9,659 nt of DNA from an uncultured Bacteroidales bacterium. GTDB lineage: Bacteria; Bacteroidota; Bacteroidia; Bacteroidales; Marinilabiliaceae. The DNA lies in assembly GCA_934717675.1 (NCBI GenBank), contig CAKUYZ010000065.1:1-9659 (forward strand), read 5' to 3'. Shown here in pieces: positions 6,354 through 9,659 of this stretch. Made by a program: the position numbers and the translations under genes. The stretch's first letter is position 1; each line of letters begins with the position of its first letter. The notes beneath the pieces are model-generated. The model was not told where the DNA came from and ran no database searches. It was given only the letters and a program-made list of their open reading frames with translations.

Positions 6354-6905
6354 ATGGACAATAACATCACACTGGCCAGAATTGGCACGCGAGACCCCGA
6401 TTTCGAGCCCAGCATGAGGCTGATGAGCAAGTCTTTCGTGGACGATGAGCTTCGCGACAGGGAAGACCTTATGGCCATTGTGGAAAGCAACCCGATTTTT
6501 GGTTTCAATGTCATAAGGGACTCGGGTCTGAGAGTAGGCCTCATAACCACATGGAATTTCGGCAAGTTCATTTATGTTGAGCACTTTGCCATAGAACCAG
6601 AATTCAGGGGCGGCGGAGTGGGAAGCCGCACGCTGGCAAAACTTTCATCGTCAGCCTCGCTGCCCATAGTTTTAGAAGTGGAGCCTCCATCTCAGTCTGA
6701 CGAAGCGCGAAGACGCATCGCCTTTTATGAAAGAACGGGATTCTCTTGTTGGCAGACTGAGTATAAGCAGCCGGCCTATGCGAAAGGCAAGAAATCCATT
6801 CCGATGGTCCTCATGACCAAAGGATTAGAGGAGACCGCGGATGCTTCTAAAATAGTGACGGCCATACTCCATCGTCACGTCTACAAGGTGAAACAGACCT
6901 TGTAA
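6354..6905 (+). CDS. GNAT-family N-acetyltransferase
   Basis: Single-domain cytoplasmic acetyl-CoA-dependent acyltransferase of 183 residues. Motif A is clear: strand KFIYVEHFAIEPEFRGGGVGSRTL (about 71-94), with the pyrophosphate-binding RxxGxG as Arg85-Gly-Gly-Gly88-Val-Gly90. Motif B is RRIAFYERTGF (120-130), with Tyr125 in the place of the usual general-acid tyrosine. The strand IVLEVEPPS (105-113) completes the core. The acceptor cannot be predicted. The C-terminal ~25 residues (ETADASKIVTAILHRHVYKV) extend past the usual fold and look helical. Its own TAnnTTTG box lies upstream and a small GC-rich inverted repeat downstream, so it may be a single-gene transcript. Start ATG 6354 gives a complete N-terminal strand, and no better start is visible. 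Confidence 0.87.
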   Translation: MDNNITLARIGTRDPDFEPSMRLMSKSFVDDELRDREDLMAIVESNPIFGFNVIRDSGLRVGLITTWNFGKFIYVEHFAIEPEFRGGGVGSRTLAKLSSSASLPIVLEVEPPSQSDEARRRIAFYERTGFSCWQTEYKQPAYAKGKKSIPMVLMTKGLEETADASKIVTAILHRHVYKVKQTL

Positions 6906-6925
6906 TGGCTTTACTTTTTTTCAAC

Positions 6926-6941
6926 TTGCGGCCTCCCGCAA
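6926..6941 (+). terminator. GC-rich inverted repeat after the GNAT gene, possible terminator
   Basis: TTGCGG-CCTC-CCGCAA is a perfect 6-bp stem with a 4-base loop, 20 bases after the GNAT stop. What follows is AT-rich (AATTATAATT) rather than a T-run, and the main T-run (6915-6921) lies before the stem, so it is a weak intrinsic terminator at best. Its position between a gene end and the next promoter box supports the call. Confidence 0.35.
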
Positions 6942-6958
6942 ATTATAATTAAGTTGAT

Positions 6959-6966
6959 TATATTTG
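6959..6966 (+). promoter_or_regulatory. Bacteroidota-type -7 box before the PPi-PEPCK gene
   Basis: TATATTTG matches TAnnTTTG perfectly. Transcription would begin near 6973, leaving a leader of about 60 bases before the ATG at 7033, longer than for the two preceding genes. No TTG is seen at the normal -33 spacing. Confidence 0.5.
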
Positions 6967-6991
6967 CCCAGCTGAAAAACCAATTGTGCCA

Positions 6992-7036
6992 ATGCGCACC
7001 ATGCGCGTGGACGCAAACAACATCAATAGACAATGA
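6992..7036 (+). other. Possible 14-codon upstream reading frame overlapping the PEPCK start
   Basis: ATG at 6992 opens a 14-codon frame (MRTMRVDANNINRQ) whose TGA at 7034-7036 overlaps the PEPCK ATG (7033-7035) as ATGA. It lies wholly in the predicted leader, and a 5-bp hairpin (GCGCA-CCA-TGCGC, 6994-7006) covers its first codons. It could be a leader peptide that couples or controls translation of the large gene. There is no ribosome-binding site, and at this length chance is a fair explanation. Confidence 0.22.
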
Positions 7037-9659
7037 AAGAAACGAGCAAGAAGCAGAAGGCCGCCCGCAAAGACAGGCGGGAGATGATTGAAAACATCAA
7101 TCTGCAGCTCTCCGCCCTCGGGCAACCTGTCTTTCAAGACAATGCCGAAAGCGAGGTCAAACTGGCCAATGCCAAGTTTATGGAGATCACGCGAGACCTC
7201 GTGAGTAGCTACCGCGAGAAGACGCGCCTCTTGGGGCAGCACCTTTGCCCTGTGGACCAGCGCATCCAGAACTTCATAGACGACTACCTGAAAGACGTCA
7301 AGACAAGCGATATGTGCAACCTCCCCACCGAGACTTTCGTGCTTGGGCAAAAGGGGCTTGCGCGCGAGCTTAGCTTGCCGCCTGACAGCAACTCTTTCTT
7401 CAGCAAATACGTCTCCACCTACCGCGTAAAGCAGGGCATCCTCAACAACCCGGCCAACGACAAGCGCACCACCAAAGGCACGTTCCACATCGCAGAGGGT
7501 GGTCTCCCTATTCCTGTTGACAAGAAGGCAGTCCCCAAGGTGACGTTCGCTCGCCTGCTTGACGCGGCCCTTCACCCCAACGACGAGATCAACACGCTCC
7601 CGTTCACTTCCAGCCAGGCCGAGAAAGCCCACACCATGGTGTCTCTCCTCGTCCGCCCTATTGTCGTGCCGGAGGTCCCCAAAGTCATGACAAGGCGCAG
7701 CCTTGAGGTGCACTTGTTCGCACCGGGCAGCTTGGTAAGTTCTTTGGACTTCGTCGAGACCGTCTTCGGAAACGCTGGAGACCCCGCCCTCCCCGACAAC
7801 GACGCCGCGTTGGACATTGACCACTGGACAGGTCATACCGGCTGCATCATTTTCGCTCCTCAGCTCCTCCAACTCAAGAAGAAGGACCTGGGCTTGCCTC
7901 ATTATGACGACGCCACGGAACGTCAGCGCGCAGAGGGAATGTGCTGGCGAGACGAGAGCGAGCTCTACAATGACGGCGGCTCATTCAAGATCACGGCGCG
8001 AGACGAGCGCGGCGTGGTTGTCACCATCATTGCGGACAACTACTTCGGCTATGCGAAGAAAGAGATCAAGACGGAGATCAACTACTCCGCCAATCTCTTC
8101 GGCCTGGCGGAGGAAGAGCACTCAGGTGGCGCAATAGCGTTCTCGCGTTCCATCATGTCCGATGACATAATCGGCGAACTCTACTCCAATAAGTTGGACG
8201 GCCTCTTCACATTCGAGGAAGCCATGAGCCTGCTCGGCGACCGCGTTGAGCTAATGCCAGACGGCTACGCCGTGGACAAAAAATATCCGCAAGTTGTCTA
8301 CATCCCAGAGACAGCTAACATCCACATTGACAAGACTCTCATCACATGGGTTCATAATGGCCAGGAGAAGAAGCTCCCCCTCAGCCCAGAGAAGATATAC
8401 ATCCACCCGTCGGGCAACAAGTTTGAGCTTGTAAAGCACCCGCAGCAGCCGCTGTGGCGGATTGTCAACACCTCACCAGAGGGCATGCTCTGCCATAAGC
8501 CCTGCACTGTGTCGGGCGGCGGCAAGAGCGAGATTTCCAAGTCTATGCAGAACGCCATCATCTATGGCCCGTTCAACATAGTGAACCTCGAGGAGGACTT
8601 CCGCAAGGCCGACGAGATAATCAACCACGATTACACCAATCGTTGGAAGCACGTCCAGCCCGACGCCAAACCCAGCAGAACGTTCCTAAGCAACAAGCGC
8701 GCGCTCGGCTCGGCAGTCAAATTGCTCACTCCGTCAGATATGTACAGTGACGAGTACAACGCTTGGCTGCGCAGCATCCCCGACCACATCCGCTCCCTAG
8801 TGCTGTTCGTGAAGCGACTCTATCGCAACGAGAACGAGAAAGGCAACTGGAAGGACTACATGAGCGTCCAGATCATCAACGGACGCGAGGGTACGACCCT
8901 AATGTATAAGAACAAGCAGGTCATCGGTACATACGTCCGCATAGGCTTCAACCCCGAAGGCAACTGGCTGCTCCATAAGCTGCGCTCTGACTTCGTGCCA
9001 AGCCTGAAAATTCAGGTTGAGGATGACATCACGGCCTCTGTCACAGTGCCAGCATCATGCTTTAGGCACCTCAATCCACAGTTCAAGAACCCAAGCGTCA
9101 AGCTGGTGGAGAACTGCGAGTTCCGTCTGTTCCAGAGGCCAGACGAGGCCATAAACAGGGGCTATGACCACGAGGCTGAGGCAGACATCTGCAAGCCTGG
9201 CACTTTCCTCACGAACTATGAGCCTCTGACTCGCGATGACGCTCAGGCTCTCAAAGAGGACGCCATCAACTTCGACCTCTATACACAACCCGTCAAAGAC
9301 CTCGTAAACGACTTCCTCGAAGACGGCAGCGATGAATACTTCGTCGTGCCGAGCCATCCGAGAATTGTACGCGGCCAGCCGACCAAGAACCCGCGTTACC
9401 TCCAGTTTAACAAGAACTCGGTAGAGAACGTGGACACCTACGTAGCAGAGATTGGAGTACGCCTGCATAGGAAGATTGGCAACAACGAGCCTGTCGTGAA
9501 TGTTGTCAACGCAGTCATGCCTGGTCGCCGCAACAATCCGGCTGACCCGAAGAGTGGAATTCGCCCACTGAGCGTCTACAACCCTATTCACTACCAAGAG
9601 CTGCCAGAGTTGTTTATGGACTTCACGTGCTCACTCACGGGCAAGTCGCCGTCCACCAC
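7033..9659 (+). CDS. Probable pyrophosphate-type phosphoenolpyruvate carboxykinase, 3'-truncated by window edge
   Basis: The frame runs open from ATG 7033 to the window end (875 complete codons, no stop). I read it as the PPi-type PEP carboxykinase (EC 4.1.1.38), which interconverts PEP, CO2 and phosphate with oxaloacetate and pyrophosphate; members known from Propionibacterium and Entamoeba are about 1100-1150 residues, so some 250 are missing here. Evidence is the PEPCK-like order of motifs: YFGYAKKEIK (337-346), comparable to the Y-G-G/E-x-K-K segment with a metal-binding Lys; AEEEHSGGA (359-367) with His363 in the second metal-ligand place; phosphate loop SGGGKSE (494-500), replacing GxxGTGKT of ATP enzymes; and an acidic EED (520-522) where the kinase-2 aspartates fall. 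The N terminus is charged (KKQKAARKDRR), without a signal peptide. It is cytoplasmic, with its own promoter box. The identification rests on remembered family features; a conserved protein of unknown function is the alternative. Confidence 0.72.
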   Translation, partial: MKETSKKQKAARKDRREMIENINLQLSALGQPVFQDNAESEVKLANAKFMEITRDLVSSYREKTRLLGQHLCPVDQRIQNFIDDYLKDVKTSDMCNLPTETFVLGQKGLARELSLPPDSNSFFSKYVSTYRVKQGILNNPANDKRTTKGTFHIAEGGLPIPVDKKAVPKVTFARLLDAALHPNDEINTLPFTSSQAEKAHTMVSLLVRPIVVPEVPKVMTRRSLEVHLFAPGSLVSSLDFVETVFGNAGDPALPDNDAALDIDHWTGHTGCIIFAPQLLQLKKKDLGLPHYDDATERQRAEGMCWRDESELYNDGGSFKITARDERGVVVTIIADNYFGYAKKEIKTEINYSANLFGLAEEEHSGGAIAFSRSIMSDDIIGELYSNKLDGLFTFEEAMSLLGDRVELMPDGYAVDKKYPQVVYIPETANIHIDKTLITWVHNGQEKKLPLSPEKIYIHPSGNKFELVKHPQQPLWRIVNTSPEGMLCHKPCTVSGGGKSEISKSMQNAIIYGPFNIVNLEEDFRKADEIINHDYTNRWKHVQPDAKPSRTFLSNKRALGSAVKLLTPSDMYSDEYNAWLRSIPDHIRSLVLFVKRLYRNENEKGNWKDYMSVQIINGREGTTLMYKNKQVIGTYVRIGFNPEGNWLLHKLRSDFVPSLKIQVEDDITASVTVPASCFRHLNPQFKNPSVKLVENCEFRLFQRPDEAINRGYDHEAEADICKPGTFLTNYEPLTRDDAQALKEDAINFDLYTQPVKDLVNDFLEDGSDEYFVVPSHPRIVRGQPTKNPRYLQFNKNSVENVDTYVAEIGVRLHRKIGNNEPVVNVVNAVMPGRRNNPADPKSGIRPLSVYNPIHYQELPELFMDFTCSLTGKSPST

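Noticed and set aside
6958..7902. A 314-codon open frame on the minus strand
   Set aside because: It lies wholly antisense to the PEPCK frame and has a low-complexity, Val/Glu/Leu-rich composition with no recognisable motif, as expected from the codon bias of the true gene.
9055..9597. A 180-codon open frame on the minus strand
   Set aside because: Antisense to the long + strand frame, Val-rich, no recognisable domain.
1..9659. Mobile element, phage, CRISPR or toxin-antitoxin system
   Set aside because: No transposase, integrase, terminal inverted repeats, repeat-spacer array or small paired toxin genes were seen; all recognised genes are ordinary chromosomal families on one strand.

Overview
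The window looks like a chromosomal segment of a Bacteroidota bacterium, most likely order Bacteroidales. Three clues point there: perfect TAnnTTTG boxes (the Bacteroidota housekeeping -7 element) in three intergenic gaps; no recognisable Shine-Dalgarno sequences before the starts; and protein families typical of the group (class II-like UvrA, a long EpsC-type serine acetyltransferase, a SiaB/SiaC pair, LytTR regulators). Base composition is near 50% GC and the ATA isoleucine codon is used freely. No genus can be assigned. All recognised genes are on the + strand and densely packed. I found no tRNA, rRNA, CRISPR array, insertion sequence or phage gene.

Layout: bases 1-2095 hold the C-terminal ~700 residues of a UvrA-type ABC ATPase (5' end outside the window). 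Two bases later comes serine O-acetyltransferase cysE (2098-3000). After an 85-91-base gap with a small hairpin comes a SiaB-like GHKL kinase (3092-3655), then its expected substrate, a SiaC-like phosphoprotein (3707-4093). A ~120-base gap rich in GGCC repeats leads to a LytTR response regulator (4220-5014). Its stop overlaps by 4 bases the start of a secreted thioredoxin-fold protein with a CPFS instead of CxxC motif (5011-5556). Separate TAnnTTTG boxes then precede a LysE-family exporter (5618-6265), a GNAT acetyltransferase (6354-6905) and a large protein running off the right edge (7033-9659), which I read as a pyrophosphate-type phosphoenolpyruvate carboxykinase.

The most interesting block is 3.1-5.6 kb. 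SiaB/SiaC form a kinase-substrate switch, known in Pseudomonas aeruginosa together with a PP2C phosphatase (SiaA) and a diguanylate cyclase (SiaD). Neither partner is in this window; instead the pair is followed by an orphan LytTR regulator coupled to an exported redoxin. A functional link between the two halves is inference from order and strand only. Cysteine synthesis (cysE), a single-cysteine redoxin and an amino-acid-type exporter lie close together, but nothing in the sequence proves they share a pathway.
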